Assembly (NCBI GenBank): GCA_035646535.1 | Contig: DASRPD010000105.1 | Span: 1 to 64,000, forward strand | DNA length: 64,000 nucleotides | Reading direction: 5' to 3' | From: DASRPD01 sp035646535 | GTDB taxonomy: Bacteria; Actinomycetota; Acidimicrobiia; IMCC26256; JANYLB01 | Shown here: one piece after another, positions 1 through 11,055 of the stretch | How the letters are laid out: the number at the start of each line of letters is the position of its first letter | Position numbering within the stretch: the stretch's first letter is position 1 | Notes under the pieces: model-generated | Told to the model about the DNA's origin: nothing | The model's database searches: none | Seen by the model: only the letters and a program-made list of their open reading frames with translations | Made by a program: the position numbers and the translations under genes

Positions 1-3272
<3,272 letters not shown>

Positions 3273-3275
3273 GAG

Positions 3276-4361
3276 CTATCCCGCGCCGACTGCCGTCATC
3301 AGCTCGGTGAACTCGCCGAACAGGTAGGCCGCATCGTGCGGGCCGGGCGCTGCTTCGGGGTGGTGCTGCACGCTGAACGCGGGCACGCCCCGTACCCGCA
3401 GACCCTCCACCGTTCCGTCGTTCAGGTTGACGTGGGTGACGTCGGCACCGCCGCCGACCGTGTCAGCCTGCACGACGTAGTTGTGGTTCTGGCTGGTGAT
3501 CTCGACCCGGCCGGTGGCCTCGTTGCGCACAGGGTGGTTCGCACCGTGGTGACCGAAGGCCAGCTTGGTCGTCTCGGCGCCGAGCGCGAGGCCCATGATC
3601 TGGTGGCCGAGGCAGATGCCGAACAGCGGGAGCTCACCGATGAGCGCGGCGACGATATCGGCTGCGCCCGCGACCGCGGCGGGATCGCCGGGCCCGTTGG
3701 AGAGGAACACACCGTCGGGGTCGCGTGCGATCACATCGGCGGCCGGGGTCGATGCGGGTACCACCTCGATCACACAGCCCGCACTCGCGAGGTGGCGCAA
3801 GATCGTCGTCTTGATGCCGTAGTCGTACGCGACGACACGGAACGGGGCGTCGGGATCACCAACGGTGTAGGGCTCGTCGACGGTGACGCCGGCAACGAGG
3901 TCAAGGCCATCGGTCCCGGTCGCGCGCTCGGCCGCGGCGCACACTGCGGTCTCCTCAGCGCCGAACGCGCCGGGCATGACACCCGTGTCGCGCAGGTGGC
4001 GGGTGAGCCGACGGGTGTCGATGCCGGTGATGGCCGGGACGCCGCGCTCGCCCAGGAATGCGTCCAGGTCGCCCTCGGCGCGCCAGTTGCTCGCCCGGGG
4101 CGCCAGGTCTCGAACGACAATGCCCTGACAGAAGGGACGGCGACTCTCGTCGTCGTGTCGGTTGACGCCGTAGTTGCCGATGTGGGGGTAGGTGAACGTG
4201 ATCATCTGGCCCGCGTAGCTCGGGTCGGTGATGATCTCCTGATAGCCCGACAGCGCGGTGTTGAAGATCAGCTCACCGGTGGCGACGTCGACCGCAGCAC
4301 CGGCGAGCTCGCCTTCGAAGACCGCACCGTCGGCCAGCACCAGCACGCCCTCGCGTCTCAT
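3276..4361 (-). CDS. carA: Carbamoyl-phosphate synthase small (glutaminase) subunit
   Basis: Glutamine amidotransferase subunit that hydrolyses glutamine and channels ammonia to CarB. The N-terminal CarA domain (VLVLADGAVFEGELAG, then the SGYQEIITDPSY motif) is followed by a class I glutaminase domain with the nucleophile motif FGICLGHQIMG and the downstream HHPEAAPGP His/Glu pair. I chose ATG at 4361 (361 aa) because it gives the normal family N-terminus. A longer frame runs upstream to an ATG at 4472, but that would overlap the end of pyrC and add about 37 unrelated residues. About 90 bases separate it from pyrC. Confidence 0.96.
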   Translation of the reverse strand: MRREGVLVLADGAVFEGELAGAAVDVATGELIFNTALSGYQEIITDPSYAGQMITFTYPHIGNYGVNRHDDESRRPFCQGIVVRDLAPRASNWRAEGDLDAFLGERGVPAITGIDTRRLTRHLRDTGVMPGAFGAEETAVCAAAERATGTDGLDLVAGVTVDEPYTVGDPDAPFRVVAYDYGIKTTILRHLASAGCVIEVVPASTPAADVIARDPDGVFLSNGPGDPAAVAGAADIVAALIGELPLFGICLGHQIMGLALGAETTKLAFGHHGANHPVRNEATGRVEITSQNHNYVVQADTVGGGADVTHVNLNDGTVEGLRVRGVPAFSVQHHPEAAPGPHDAAYLFGEFTELMTAVGAG

Positions 4362-4452
4362 CTCCACCCCCCGTTGGTGCACGAAGCGTCGCTCGGGGCC
4401 CCGTGTGTGACCCAACGGCGCGGGCAGGTGGGACGGCACGGGCACGGGCCGG

Positions 4453-5757
4453 TCATCGTTGGGCCTCGCCATCGATGACGACAGGCTCGCCGGCCAGGAT
4501 CGTGTGGCGGTTGCGGCCGGTGAGCTTTCGCCCCGCGTACGGCGTGTTCCGCGACCGGCTGGCGAGACCACTGGGATCGACCTCCCACTCGACCGCCGGG
4601 TCGATCACGCAGAGGTTCGCGGTTGCGCCCGGCACGATCGGCCCGCCGTGGCCGCGTTCGTCCAGTCCCGCGATCGCAGCCGGATCCCACGACAGCCGTG
4701 CCAGCGCGGTGGCGAGCGACAGGACGCCCGGTTCGACCAGCTCGGTGAGCGTGAGCGCGAGCGCGGTCTCGAGGCCGAGCATCCCCGGCGGCGCCTCCTC
4801 GAAGGTGCGTTCCTTGGCCTCGGGGGTGTGCGGCGCGTGGTCGGTGGCGATCGCGTCGATGGTCCCGTCGGCCAGACCGGCCTTGACTGCCTCGACGTCC
4901 GTCGCCGTCCGAAGCGGTGGGTGGACCTTGAACGTCGGGTCGAACCCGGCGCACGCCGCGTCGGTGAGCGTGAAGTGATGCGGCGCCGCCTCGGCAGTGA
5001 CCGCGAGTCCGCGCTGCTTCGCGCCGCGGACCAGCGCGACCGCGGCGGCGGTCGACACGTGCAGGAAATGCACCGGCGCTCCGGTCAACTCCGCGAGCGT
5101 GATGTCTCGCGCCACGATCGTCGCCTCGGCGGCCGCGGGCCGTCCGGGGATCCCGAGCCGACTCGACCACGCGCCCTCGTGCATGTGCCCGCCATCGGCG
5201 AGCGCCGCGTCCTCGGCGTGTTGGGCGATCACCGCCCCCGGCAACGACCGGGCGTATTCCAGGGCGCGGCGCATGACGCCCGACGAGGCGACGCATGCGC
5301 CGTCGTCGGTGAAGATCCGCACCCCGAGCCGGTGAAGCTCACCCATGGGGGCCAGCTCGCGCCCGGCGCGGGCCTTGGTGATGCACCCCGACGACACGAC
5401 GTCACACGTGGTGGTCGCGCCACGGGCGATCACCGAGCCGACGACCGCGGCGTCATCGAGCGGGGGTTGGGTGTTCGGCATCGCCACGACCGCGGTGAAC
5501 CCGCCGAGCGCCGCGGCGCGCGCACCGGTGTCGATCGTCTCGGCTTCTTCGTCGCCCGGCTCGCGCAGGTGGACGTGCAGGTCGACGAGGCCGGGGGCCA
5601 CGACACAGCCACCGGCGTCGAGCACCCGATCACCGCTGAGGCCGTCACCGACCTCCACGACGTGACCGTGCGCGATCAGAACGTCCGCCGGTCGCTCACC
5701 GGTGGCGTCGACGACATGACCGCCCCGGAGGAGGAGCGACCTGGCTTGGCCGGTCAT
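4453..5757 (-). CDS. pyrC: Dihydroorotase (class I)
   Basis: Cyclises carbamoyl aspartate to dihydroorotate in pyrimidine synthesis. At 434 aa it has the amidohydrolase metal motif HVHLREPG near residue 62 and the C-terminal catalytic motif ATDHAPHTPEAKE, both typical of the class I (long) dihydroorotases that associate with PyrB. Its ATG overlaps the pyrB stop as ATGA, pointing to translational coupling and a PyrB:PyrC pair. No internal damage is seen. Confidence 0.96.
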   Translation of the reverse strand: MTGQARSLLLRGGHVVDATGERPADVLIAHGHVVEVGDGLSGDRVLDAGGCVVAPGLVDLHVHLREPGDEEAETIDTGARAAALGGFTAVVAMPNTQPPLDDAAVVGSVIARGATTTCDVVSSGCITKARAGRELAPMGELHRLGVRIFTDDGACVASSGVMRRALEYARSLPGAVIAQHAEDAALADGGHMHEGAWSSRLGIPGRPAAAEATIVARDITLAELTGAPVHFLHVSTAAAVALVRGAKQRGLAVTAEAAPHHFTLTDAACAGFDPTFKVHPPLRTATDVEAVKAGLADGTIDAIATDHAPHTPEAKERTFEEAPPGMLGLETALALTLTELVEPGVLSLATALARLSWDPAAIAGLDERGHGGPIVPGATANLCVIDPAVEWEVDPSGLASRSRNTPYAGRKLTGRNRHTILAGEPVVIDGEAQR

Positions 5758-6677
5758 GCGACCGGTCCACCCGAGCCGAGCAGCGTGTACAGGACGGCCA
5801 TCCGCACGGCGACGCCACTGGCAACCTGCTGGGTGATGATCGATGCCGAGCTGTCGGCCACCTCTGCCGCGATCTCCACCCCCCGGTTGATCGGACCGGG
5901 ATGCATGACCAGCGCGTCCTTGGCGAGACGCGCCGCGCGCGCCGCGGTGAGCCCGTAGCGGCTCGTGTACTCCCGCAGCGACGGGAAGAGCGCTTCGCCC
6001 TGGCGTTCGAGCTGGATGCGCAGCAGGTAGAGGACGTCGACCTCGGCGAGCACCGCGTCCAGGTCGTGGCTCACGTCCACGTCCCAGGTCTCGACCGCCT
6101 CGGGCAGCAGGGTCGGTGGGCCGACGAGGGTGACCTGGGCGCCCAGCGCGGTGAACGCCTGCACGTCGCTGCGGGCCACCCGCGAGTGGCGGACGTCACC
6201 GACGATCGCGATGCGCATCCCCTCGAGCGACGGTCCCCGGTGGAGGCGGAGCGTCAGCACGTCGAGCAGCGCCTGGGTGGGGTGCTGGTGGCGACCGTCG
6301 CCGGCGTTGAGGATCGCGGCGTCGATCCAGCCGGTGATGCGGTGGGGGGCGCCTGCGTGCGGGTGACGCACGACGACGGCGTCGATGCCCATCGCCTCGA
6401 TGGTCTGCACGGTGTCTCGGAGGCTCTCGCCCTTGTTCACCGAGGACGAGGCCACCGTGAACGTCATCGTGTCGGCCGAGAGACGCTTCGCCGCGGTCTC
6501 GAAGGAGATTCGGGTGCGCGTCGAGTCTTCGTAGAACAGCGACACCACCGTCTTGCCGCGCAGCGCCGGGACCTTCGGGATGTCACGGCGGGTCACCTCC
6601 ACGAACCGTTCCGACAGGTCGAGGAGCTGTTCGAGCTGGGTGCGGTCGAGATCCTCGATGGAGAGCAGGTGCTTCAC
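5754..6677 (-). CDS. pyrB: Aspartate carbamoyltransferase catalytic subunit
   Basis: Condenses carbamoyl phosphate with aspartate, the first committed pyrimidine step. The carbamoyl-phosphate loop FYEDSTRTRISFE lies near residues 50-60 and the aspartate-binding end is intact (VMHPGPINRGVEI). I start it at GTG 6677 (307 aa), where GTGA overlaps the pyrR stop and the protein opens VKHLLSIEDL. An ATG at 6701 in the same frame would add eight residues inside pyrR and is less likely. There is no pyrI regulatory-subunit gene beside it, which fits an actinobacterium. Confidence 0.95.
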   Translation of the reverse strand: MKHLLSIEDLDRTQLEQLLDLSERFVEVTRRDIPKVPALRGKTVVSLFYEDSTRTRISFETAAKRLSADTMTFTVASSSVNKGESLRDTVQTIEAMGIDAVVVRHPHAGAPHRITGWIDAAILNAGDGRHQHPTQALLDVLTLRLHRGPSLEGMRIAIVGDVRHSRVARSDVQAFTALGAQVTLVGPPTLLPEAVETWDVDVSHDLDAVLAEVDVLYLLRIQLERQGEALFPSLREYTSRYGLTAARAARLAKDALVMHPGPINRGVEIAAEVADSSASIITQQVASGVAVRMAVLYTLLGSGGPVA

Positions 6678-7336
6678 GGCCCGTCCTCTCGAGGGCCCCA
6701 CAATTGGATGGCGTCCGCGTCGACGTCATCGGTCTCGACGAGGCGAACGCGCACGTCTTCGGCCTGGCGGGTCGGGAGGTTCTTTCCGACGAAGTCGGCC
6801 CGGATCGGCAGTTCCCGATGCCCCCGGTCCACGAGCACCGCGAGCTGCACGGCGCGGGGCCGGCCGAGCTCGGTGAGCGCGTCCAGCGCGGCGCGAACAG
6901 TCCGGCCCGTGAAGAGCACGTCGTCGACGAGCACGACCACGCGGCCGGTCACGTCCACGGGCACCTCGGTGGGACCAAGTGGTTGTACGGGTCGCAAGCC
7001 GATGTCGTCCCGATAGAACGCGACGTCGAGCGTCCCGACGGGTATCGACACGCCCTCGAAGGACTCGATTGCGACGGCGAGTCGCTGCGCGATGGCCGGG
7101 CCTCGGCTGTGCAGCCCGACGAGCACGAGCTGTTCGGCACCGTGGTTGCGCTCGACGATCTCGTGGGCGATGCGCGTGTGGGCGCGGCGAAGATCATCGG
7201 CGGAGAGGACCTGCGTGCGGAGGAGGAACTCAGCCGTGGACGCCGACCCGAACGGCGGAACCGGCGCGGTGGAGGCCGGATCTGACTGATCGGACGCGTG
7301 TGCCGTGGCTCGCGGGACACGTGTGCTCTCGGGCAT
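6674..7336 (-). CDS. pyrR: PyrR bifunctional pyr mRNA-binding regulator / uracil phosphoribosyltransferase
   Basis: UMP-responsive RNA-binding repressor of pyr genes that also has weak uracil phosphoribosyltransferase activity. The PRPP loop VVVLVDDVLFTGRT is near residues 133-146, and the family pattern AFYRDDIG precedes it. The N-terminus carries about 30 extra low-complexity residues. I chose ATG 7336 (220 aa) over a GTG two codons upstream because the ribosome binding site GGAGGAG is then correctly spaced. It is first in the pyr operon, and a PyrR-type hairpin sits just upstream (see the leader entry), so autoregulation is likely. Confidence 0.95.
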   Translation of the reverse strand: MPESTRVPRATAHASDQSDPASTAPVPPFGSASTAEFLLRTQVLSADDLRRAHTRIAHEIVERNHGAEQLVLVGLHSRGPAIAQRLAVAIESFEGVSIPVGTLDVAFYRDDIGLRPVQPLGPTEVPVDVTGRVVVLVDDVLFTGRTVRAALDALTELGRPRAVQLAVLVDRGHRELPIRADFVGKNLPTRQAEDVRVRLVETDDVDADAIQLWGPREDGP

Positions 7337-7341
7337 CTTCA

Positions 7342-7391
7342 CTCCTCCGTGGAGACCTCACAGGATCTCCTTCACGGTGACCGTCAGTGTA
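7342..7391 (-). promoter_or_regulatory. pyr operon leader: PyrR-binding hairpin next to the ribosome binding site
   Basis: On the minus strand a stem of GGAGA (7366-7370) and TCTCC (7351-7355) encloses the loop TCCTGTGAGG. Stem plus loop closely match the PyrR-binding consensus ARUCCNGNGAGGYU. The pyrR ribosome binding site GGAGGAG (7342-7348) follows within a few bases. A -10-like TACACT lies at 7386-7391 and a small inverted repeat at 7374-7384. The leader looks too short for a terminator/antiterminator pair, so I infer PyrR blocks ribosome access, the mode described for Mycobacterium smegmatis. Confidence 0.75.
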
Positions 7392-7414
7392 GCGGAACGC
7401 CCTACCCACCGAGC

Positions 7415-7481
7415 CGCTACCCGCCGATGGCCGCTACCCGCCGATGGCCCCTACCCGCCGATGGCCCCTACCCGCTGACAG
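7415..7481. repeat. 17-bp tandem repeat (about 3.5-4 units) carrying the DUF2017 stop codon
   Basis: Four head-to-tail units of a 17-bp sequence, of the type CGCTACCCGCCGATGGC, start at 7415, 7432, 7449 and 7466; the last is partial and diverged. On the minus strand each unit contains GGGTAG, and the TAG of the first unit read is the stop codon of the DUF2017 gene (7468-7470). Slippage copying of the gene end would explain it. Units abut with no spacers, so it is not a CRISPR. Confidence 0.85.
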
Positions 7482-7986
7482 CCTCGACGAGCGCGCCCTG
7501 CAGGTGAGTCAGCATGTCGTAGACGAAGAACGGCGCCTGGGTCGGGTCGGTCGGATCCAGGGTCCGCGGATCGAACGAGTCGGTGATCTCGAGCGTGACC
7601 CCGAGCACGACGCGGGCGTCGTTGAGGGCCATGATCCAGGCTTCGGCGTCCGACGCGGTGAGCTTGGCCCGAACCGACTGTTCGGACGCGACGCCCTCAG
7701 CTCCGGCGTCGGCCAGGTTGGCAGCCAGTGTCGCGAGCGCGGCGGACTTCTGGGCCACGAGCTCGGGGTGCACCAACGACTGCCACTCCCCCTCGGCGTG
7801 CTCCTCGGTCGGGTCCAGGTACGCGCGGGGAAAGAGCCGGTCGCGTACCGGATCGGTCGACACCCCGCTCGTCGGTCCACCGTCGAGCAACGGCGCGAGG
7901 CTCTCGCCGAGCCCAGCCAGGAGCTGGACCTCGACTCCGGTGAGATCGACGACGACGCGCCCGCGCCGCGCCCGGACCCGGGCCAC
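7468..7986 (-). CDS. DUF2017 family protein
   Basis: A 172-aa protein recognised as the DUF2017 family by overall sequence (for example VVVDLTGVEVQLLAGLGE near the start and the terminal region YDMLTHLQGALVEAV) and by position directly after clpS, where this family usually sits in actinobacteria. Its function is unknown; the neighbourhood suggests a link to ClpS/ClpP proteolysis. It is soluble, with no signal peptide. The start is GTG at 7986, 21 bases after the clpS stop. Its end has been copied into the adjoining tandem repeat. Confidence 0.85.
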   Translation of the reverse strand: MARVRARRGRVVVDLTGVEVQLLAGLGESLAPLLDGGPTSGVSTDPVRDRLFPRAYLDPTEEHAEGEWQSLVHPELVAQKSAALATLAANLADAGAEGVASEQSVRAKLTASDAEAWIMALNDARVVLGVTLEITDSFDPRTLDPTDPTQAPFFVYDMLTHLQGALVEAVSG

Positions 7987-8007
7987 GTCAGCGCCGCCCG
8001 TGCCCGG

Positions 8008-8325
8008 TCACGGGGTGTCCCGTTCCATCGTCGCCCACAACCCGTGGGCGTGGAGGCGGGCGACATCACCCTCGGCCCTCTCACGCGTGCCGTGCGACAC
8101 GGCCGACTTGCCGTCGTGGTGGACCTCGAGCATGAGCTTGGTGGCCTTCTGCTTCGAATAGCCGAACAGCTTCTGGAACACGTGCACGACGTAGGTCATC
8201 AGGTTCACCGGGTCGTTCCAGACGATCACGAGCCATGGCCGGTCCGTGATCACACCCTCTTCACCGACGGGCTCCGCTCCGAGCTCCTCGATCTCGACCT
8301 CGGCCGGCGCCATCGGCGCGGTCAC
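8008..8325 (-). CDS. clpS: ATP-dependent Clp protease adaptor ClpS
   Basis: N-end-rule adaptor that delivers substrates with destabilising N-termini to ClpA/ClpC-ClpP. At 105 aa it has the signature VIVWNDPVNLMTYVVHVFQK (residue-binding pocket region) and the following TKLMLEVHHDGKSAVSHGTRE. The N-terminal 30 residues are acidic and flexible, as in the family. The start GTG overlaps the nusB stop as GTGA. Confidence 0.95.
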   Translation of the reverse strand: MTAPMAPAEVEIEELGAEPVGEEGVITDRPWLVIVWNDPVNLMTYVVHVFQKLFGYSKQKATKLMLEVHHDGKSAVSHGTRERAEGDVARLHAHGLWATMERDTP

Positions 8326-8825
8326 GACTCCGCCGGCGGTTCGGAGGCGGGCGGCCCGTCCACGGGCGGTTCAGGCGCGGGCTGAACCTTCGCGGACGCG
8401 GGCTCATCCTTCGCGGACGCGGGGCGCACCTCGTCGGCGATGCGGCTCAGCAACCCGTTCACGAAGCGCCCGGAGTGCTCCGTCGAGTACTCCTGGGCAA
8501 GCTCGACCGCCTCGCTGATGACCACGCCGGTGGGCGTGTCGGACGCGTGCACGAGCTCGAAACAGCCGAGCCGCAGGATCGCCCGGTCGACCACCGGCAT
8601 CCGGTCGACGGCCCAGCGCTGGGAAAAGCGGCCCAGCAACCCGTCGAGCTCGTGGCGGTGGTCCTCGACGCCCCGGGCGAGCGAGAGCGCGAAGGGATCC
8701 GGCGGCGCCGGCAGCCCGGCGAGCAGCTCATCGAGCGTGCCGTGACGGACCTCGAGCTCGTAGCCCAGCTCCAGCGCCCGCTCGCGGGCGATGCGTCGCC
8801 CTTGCGTTCCGACCGGTGAATTCAC
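8322..8825 (-). CDS. nusB: Transcription antitermination factor NusB
   Basis: Pairs with NusE (S10) to bind boxA RNA during antitermination of rRNA transcription. The all-helical NusB core occupies roughly residues 8-135, ending with the conserved AVELAQEYSTEHSGRFVNGL. A Pro/Glu/Ala-rich tail of about 30 residues follows and contains a doubled PASAK motif; it looks disordered. The GTG start overlaps the efp stop (GTGA), and the gene order efp-nusB is the usual actinobacterial one. Confidence 0.94.
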   Translation of the reverse strand: MNSPVGTQGRRIARERALELGYELEVRHGTLDELLAGLPAPPDPFALSLARGVEDHRHELDGLLGRFSQRWAVDRMPVVDRAILRLGCFELVHASDTPTGVVISEAVELAQEYSTEHSGRFVNGLLSRIADEVRPASAKDEPASAKVQPAPEPPVDGPPASEPPAES

Positions 8826-9382
8826 GCGCGCGCCAGGTACTCCCCGGTGCGCGTGTCGACCTTGATCGCCTCACCGGTCTCCACGAACAGCGGGACCTGG
8901 ACGACGACCCCGGTCTCGAGGGTGGCAGCCTTGCGGGCACCCGACACCCGGTCACCCTGGACGCCCGGCTCCGTCTCGGTCACGGTGAGCTCGACCGCCG
9001 CGGGCAGCTCGACTCCGACGACCTGGCCCTCATACGTCGGCAGCACGGCGGCATTGCCTTCCTTCAGGTACTTCGCCGCGTCACCCAGATCGGCGGGATC
9101 GACCGAGACCTGGTCGTAGCTCTCGGTATCCATGAACACGAGCTCGGTGCCGTCGCGGTAGAGGTACTGCATCTCGCGCTTGTCGATCACCGCGAGCGGG
9201 ACCTTCTCGTCGGCGCGGAACGTGCGCTCCAGCACCGCGCCGGTACGGAAGTTCTTGAGCTTCGTCCGCACGAAGGCTCCTCCCTTGCCCGGCTTGACGT
9301 GCTGGAACTCGATGACGGTCATGAGCCCTTCGGGCAGGTTGAGACTCATGCCGTTCTTGAGACCGTTGGTGGAGATGTTCAC
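8822..9382 (-). CDS. efp: Elongation factor P
   Basis: Relieves ribosome stalling at consecutive prolines. The 186-aa protein has the three-domain EF-P layout. Domain I carries the tip loop KPGKGGAF, whose lysine contacts the P-site tRNA, and the C-terminal OB domain ends with VPLFVETGEAIKVDTRTGEY. No genes for lysine modification are nearby, and actinobacterial EF-P often works unmodified. The GTG start overlaps the stop of the M24 peptidase gene. Confidence 0.97.
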   Translation of the reverse strand: MNISTNGLKNGMSLNLPEGLMTVIEFQHVKPGKGGAFVRTKLKNFRTGAVLERTFRADEKVPLAVIDKREMQYLYRDGTELVFMDTESYDQVSVDPADLGDAAKYLKEGNAAVLPTYEGQVVGVELPAAVELTVTETEPGVQGDRVSGARKAATLETGVVVQVPLFVETGEAIKVDTRTGEYLARA

Positions 9383-10614
9383 GCCAATTCCTTCGGAAAC
9401 TTCGTCAACGCTCGGGCACCGGGAAGATCCTCGGCTCCGCCGCCGGTGGATTCGCCTGCCGGCGGGCCGGCAGCGGTTGGTCCGGTCGTGGGGGGGCCGG
9501 TCGTGGGGGGCTCGGTAGCGGGAGTCCCGTCACCGGTGACGACGAGGGTGTCTTCGATGCGGACGCCACCGACGCCGGTGAGGTACACGCCCGGCTCGAC
9601 GGTGACGACCTCGCCAACCTGCAAGGTATCACTCGATGTCGACGCCACTCGTGGGTCCTCGTGGATCTCGATCCCCACTCCGTGGCCGGTCCCGTGGAGG
9701 AACGCCTCCCCCCAGCCCGCCTCTTCGATGATGTTCCGGCACGTGCGATCGACTGCCGCGCACTCGGCGCCGGCACGCAGCGCCTCGCGCCCCGCGGCCT
9801 GGCTCTCGGCGACGACATCCCACACCCGTCGGGCCTCGGGGCCCGGATCTCCGACGCTCACGGTGCGAGTCATGTCCGAGCAGTACCCGTCGACCGTGCA
9901 CCCGAAGTCGATCACGACGAGCTCGCCGCGCTCGATCCGGCGGTTCGACGGCCGCGCGTGCGGCTTGGCTCCGTTGGGTCCCGACGCGACGATGGGATCG
10001 AAGCTGTTACCGACCGCGCCGCGCTCGCGCATCGCGAACTCGAGCGCGATCGCGAACTCACGTTCGGTGGGGCCATCGGCGAGCGTGCCGATCAGGCCGC
10101 CGAGCGCGTCGTCGGCGATCTCGCAGGCCGCCTCGATACGGCCGACCTCGCCCGCGTCCTTCACCTTCCGCAGCGTCTCGACCAGGCCGTCGGTCGCGAG
10201 CAGCTCCTGGTCGGTGAACCACTCATTGGCGAAGGTGCGCTGTTGGGCCCAGGTGACCCCATGGGCCTCGAGGCCGAGCCGGCCGATTCCGGCGTCGGCG
10301 ACCGCAGCACCGGTTGCGTCGCGTTGGATGGCCTGCGTCACGCCGACGACGACCCGGCCATCAACGCCCGCGCCCGCGATCTGGTCGGTGGCCTGGTCCC
10401 GGTAGCGGCCGTCGGTCACGAGGATCGCGTCGGTCGCGGTGACCAGCACCATGGCCGCACTGCCGGTGAACCCGGTGAGGTATCGGATGTTGGGAGACCG
10501 CGTCACCAACAGCGCGTCGACGCCGGCGCCGTCGAAACCGGCCCGAAGCCGCGCCAGCCGACCGGCGACGTCCATCGGCGGCAGCGCCCTGTGATCGCCG
10601 GCGACGACACCCAT
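9379..10614 (-). CDS. M24 family Xaa-Pro peptidase
   Basis: Metallopeptidase removing or releasing residues next to proline. An N-terminal creatinase-like domain (LLVTRSPNIRYLTGFTGSAA) precedes the pita-bread domain, which has all five metal ligands: two Asp in VIDFGCTVDGYCSDMTRT, His in GTGHGVGIEIHE, Glu in TVEPGVY and Glu in GVRIEDT. Start ATG 10614 (411 aa) has GAGG upstream and lies 5 bases after aroQ. A Pro/Thr/Gly-rich insert of about 30 residues with a PPTTG repeat sits just before the terminal LTKFPKEL motif, which is unusual. M. tuberculosis has a similar gene (pepQ) at this place. Confidence 0.92.
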   Translation of the reverse strand: MGVVAGDHRALPPMDVAGRLARLRAGFDGAGVDALLVTRSPNIRYLTGFTGSAAMVLVTATDAILVTDGRYRDQATDQIAGAGVDGRVVVGVTQAIQRDATGAAVADAGIGRLGLEAHGVTWAQQRTFANEWFTDQELLATDGLVETLRKVKDAGEVGRIEAACEIADDALGGLIGTLADGPTEREFAIALEFAMRERGAVGNSFDPIVASGPNGAKPHARPSNRRIERGELVVIDFGCTVDGYCSDMTRTVSVGDPGPEARRVWDVVAESQAAGREALRAGAECAAVDRTCRNIIEEAGWGEAFLHGTGHGVGIEIHEDPRVASTSSDTLQVGEVVTVEPGVYLTGVGGVRIEDTLVVTGDGTPATEPPTTGPPTTGPTAAGPPAGESTGGGAEDLPGARALTKFPKELA

Positions 10615-10619
10615 CGTCC

Positions 10620-11051
10620 TCACAGCAACGTGACGGCGGCTTCGACCGCCAGGCGGTAGCCGGCACGACCGAACCCGGCGATGACGCCGGTCACGTACGG
10701 GGCGCTCACCGAATGGCGGCGCCACCCCTCGCGGGCGTACGGGTTGGAGACGTGAAGCTCCACCTTCACGCCGGCGAATGTCGCGAGCGCGTCGGCGATG
10801 GCGTACGAGTAGTGCGAGAACGCCGCCGGGTTGATGACGATTGCGGCACACCGACCTCGGGCCCCGTGGATCGCGTCGACGAGCACAGCTTCGCCGTTGC
10901 CCTGCACGTGTTCCAACGAGTGCCCACCCACCTCGGCCGCGGCGCGCGCGTCGGCGACGCAGTCATCGAGCGTCGACGAGCCGTAGATCTGCGGCTCGCG
11001 TTCGCCGAGCAGGTTCAGGTTGGGCCCCGAGAGGAGGAGGATCACGCCCAT
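10620..11051 (-). CDS. aroQ: 3-Dehydroquinate dehydratase, type II
   Basis: Third step of the shikimate pathway. At 143 aa it is the normal size for the dodecameric type II enzyme. It opens with the signature LLLSGPNLNLLGEREPQIYG and has the substrate motifs INPAAFSHYSYAI and ELHVSNPYAREGWRRHS. The start lies 4 bases downstream of the aroB stop. Confidence 0.96.
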   Translation of the reverse strand: MGVILLLSGPNLNLLGEREPQIYGSSTLDDCVADARAAAEVGGHSLEHVQGNGEAVLVDAIHGARGRCAAIVINPAAFSHYSYAIADALATFAGVKVELHVSNPYAREGWRRHSVSAPYVTGVIAGFGRAGYRLAVEAAVTLL

Positions 11052-11055
11052 GGGC

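Noticed and set aside
4362..4571. Longer carA starting at 4472 or 4571
   Set aside because: It would overlap pyrC and add residues with no CarA similarity; MRREGVLVLADG is the family N-terminus.
7415..7481. Possible CRISPR array
   Set aside because: Units are contiguous with no spacers and no cas genes; the same applies to the repeats at 29255 and 44608.
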